This document shows positions 63,154 through 64,000 of a DNA stretch of 64,000 nt, piece by piece. The notes below the pieces were generated by a model. It searched no databases. It was not told the DNA's origin and saw only the letters and a list, made by a program, of their open reading frames with translations. Each line of letters begins with the position of its first letter. The stretch's first letter is position 1. Source of the DNA: an uncultured Lachnospiraceae bacterium (lineage in GTDB: Bacteria; Bacillota; Clostridia; Lachnospirales; Lachnospiraceae); NCBI GenBank assembly GCA_947246015.1, contig CAMXQE010000019.1:1-64000 (forward strand), written 5' to 3'. Both the position numbers and the translations under genes were made by a program.

Positions 63154-64000
63154 AGTTATCCAGCTCCTCCACTTCCAGCCTCCGCTCTTTCAGGTAGGCT
63201 ATCATCTTCCCTGCAACCGCTTCATCCTCCGGCAGCTGCAGAATCATCTGTCCATGCGCCACGCCGCCGATGTCCTTCGTATCGGCCAGCAGGATATTTG
63301 CCGGTGCCTTACATGCCAGCACCATATTTCCAATGACCGGTTCGAATGAAGAATTTTCCCGGAATACGATACGGATGCACCGTTTTCCCGTAGCCAGGTT
63401 ACGGTTCATTTCCTCCGAACCCGTATCCCCCTGGAATACCAGTTTTTTCGCCGCGCGCGTACGGGGTCTTGCAAATACTTCTTCCACCCTTCCCGTCTCG
63501 GCCAGGCTGCCGCCGTCAATAATCGCCACGTGGGAACAGATTTCCCGCACTACCGCCATCTCATGCGTAATAATCACAATCGTAATGCCGTATTTGTTAT
63601 TGATATCTTTTAAAAGCGCCAAAATGGATTTCGTCGTCGTAGGGTCCAGTGCACTGGTGGCTTCGTCGCACAGCAGGATTTTGGGATTCGTGGCAAGCGC
63701 CCTCGCTATGGCTACCCGCTGCTTCTGCCCCCCGGAAAGCTGTGCCGGATAGGCCTTTGCCTTTTCCGAAAGCCCGACAATCTCCAACAGTTCCTTTGCC
63801 CTGCGTCTCGCTTCCTTTTTCTTCTGTCCTGCAATTTCCAAAGGGAAACAGATATTATCCAGTACCGTGCGCTGCATCAGCAGATTAAAATGCTGAAAAA
63901 TCATCGCTATCTGCATCCGGACTGCCCGCAGTTCCTTCTCGGACAGCGCCGACAAATCCTTTCCCTCTATCTCTACGGTTCCCGTAGTGGGTCTTTCCAA
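63143..64000 (-). CDS. metN: Methionine ABC transporter ATP-binding protein, 5' end beyond the window
   Basis: 285 residues visible. The Walker A region lies past the window edge. Present are the Q-loop (IAMIFQHFNLL), signature LSGGQKQR, Walker B ILLCDEATSALD and switch IITHE. A C-terminal NIL (methionine-binding regulatory) domain spans about the last 90 residues. MetN is inhibited by intracellular methionine through this domain. First visible gene of metNIQ. Confidence 0.95.
   Translation of the reverse strand: MERPTTGTVEIEGKDLSALSEKELRAVRMQIAMIFQHFNLLMQRTVLDNICFPLEIAGQKKKEARRRAKELLEIVGLSEKAKAYPAQLSGGQKQRVAIARALATNPKILLCDEATSALDPTTTKSILALLKDINNKYGITIVIITHEMAVVREICSHVAIIDGGSLAETGRVEEVFARPRTRAAKKLVFQGDTGSEEMNRNLATGKRCIRIVFRENSSFEPVIGNMVLACKAPANILLADTKDIGGVAHGQMILQLPEDEAVAGKMIAYLKERRLEVEELDNYVG

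Noticed and set aside
1-64000. rRNA, tRNA, prophage or intact insertion sequence
   Set aside because: No rRNA or tRNA sequence, integrase, transposase, capsid or terminase gene was recognised on either strand.

Overview
The window looks like chromosome from a Gram-positive Clostridia bacterium, most likely a gut-type Lachnospiraceae. The grounds are strong GGAGG ribosome binding sites, T-box control of an aminoacyl-tRNA synthetase, the indirect amidation pathway (gatCAB), a BmrCD-type exporter, an HD-GYP/hybrid-kinase signalling set and many family-specific membrane proteins (DUF6020-, DUF5685- and DUF2752-like). Base composition is near balanced in most genes. It drops sharply around the two toxin-antitoxin loci (about 14.2-15.8 kb and 60.2-60.9 kb), which suggests acquired DNA. 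No rRNA, tRNA, CRISPR array, intact insertion sequence or prophage was seen.

Layout. 0-3 kb: an AraC regulator and an ibrB-ibrA-like pair. 3-7.2 kb: a heterodimeric ABC exporter behind a promoter, a 60-codon ORF and a terminator-like hairpin. 7.2-12.9 kb: aspS-gatC-gatA-gatB transcribed leftward behind a T-box leader. 13-17.8 kb: a lipoprotein phosphoesterase, a DinJ-type antitoxin/PIN toxin pair, a small XRE regulator, an acetyltransferase and a glycosyltransferase. 17.8-20.3 kb: a polar amino-acid ABC importer. 20.7-33.7 kb: a cell-envelope district with three GT-C-like membrane proteins, an acyltransferase, a GH3 enzyme, a PdaB-like deacetylase and a 1001-residue secreted protein built from HxH/Cys repeats. 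33.7-38 kb: peptidase T, a chemotaxis receptor and a MATE exporter. 38.1-45.2 kb: a tight three-gene signalling operon (HD-GYP response regulator, hybrid kinase with Hpt, hybrid kinase fused to a DegV domain). 45.3-50.5 kb: PutP, a secreted CAP-domain protein, a metallo-hydrolase and a NifX-like protein. 50.8-56.5 kb: a methyltransferase, then a cluster with a J-domain protein, DUF5685, DUF2752 and a two-helix membrane protein, then a glycosyltransferase. 56.8-60.1 kb: a GH2 enzyme converging on a second MATE exporter. 60.2-64 kb: a Phd/ParE-type TA pair, an Rrf2 regulator and metNIQ, with metN cut by the window end.

The most unusual material is partly non-coding. At least three families of short interspersed structured repeats occur between genes. 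Two of them show paired base changes that keep hairpins intact, which suggests that the RNA fold matters. One of these families sits immediately before two different ABC-transporter binding-protein genes. The kinase-DegV fusion and the HxH/Cys repeat protein are the most unusual proteins. Positions and starts were read by eye. Where a start was moved from the longest reading frame, the ribosome binding site that decided it is given.
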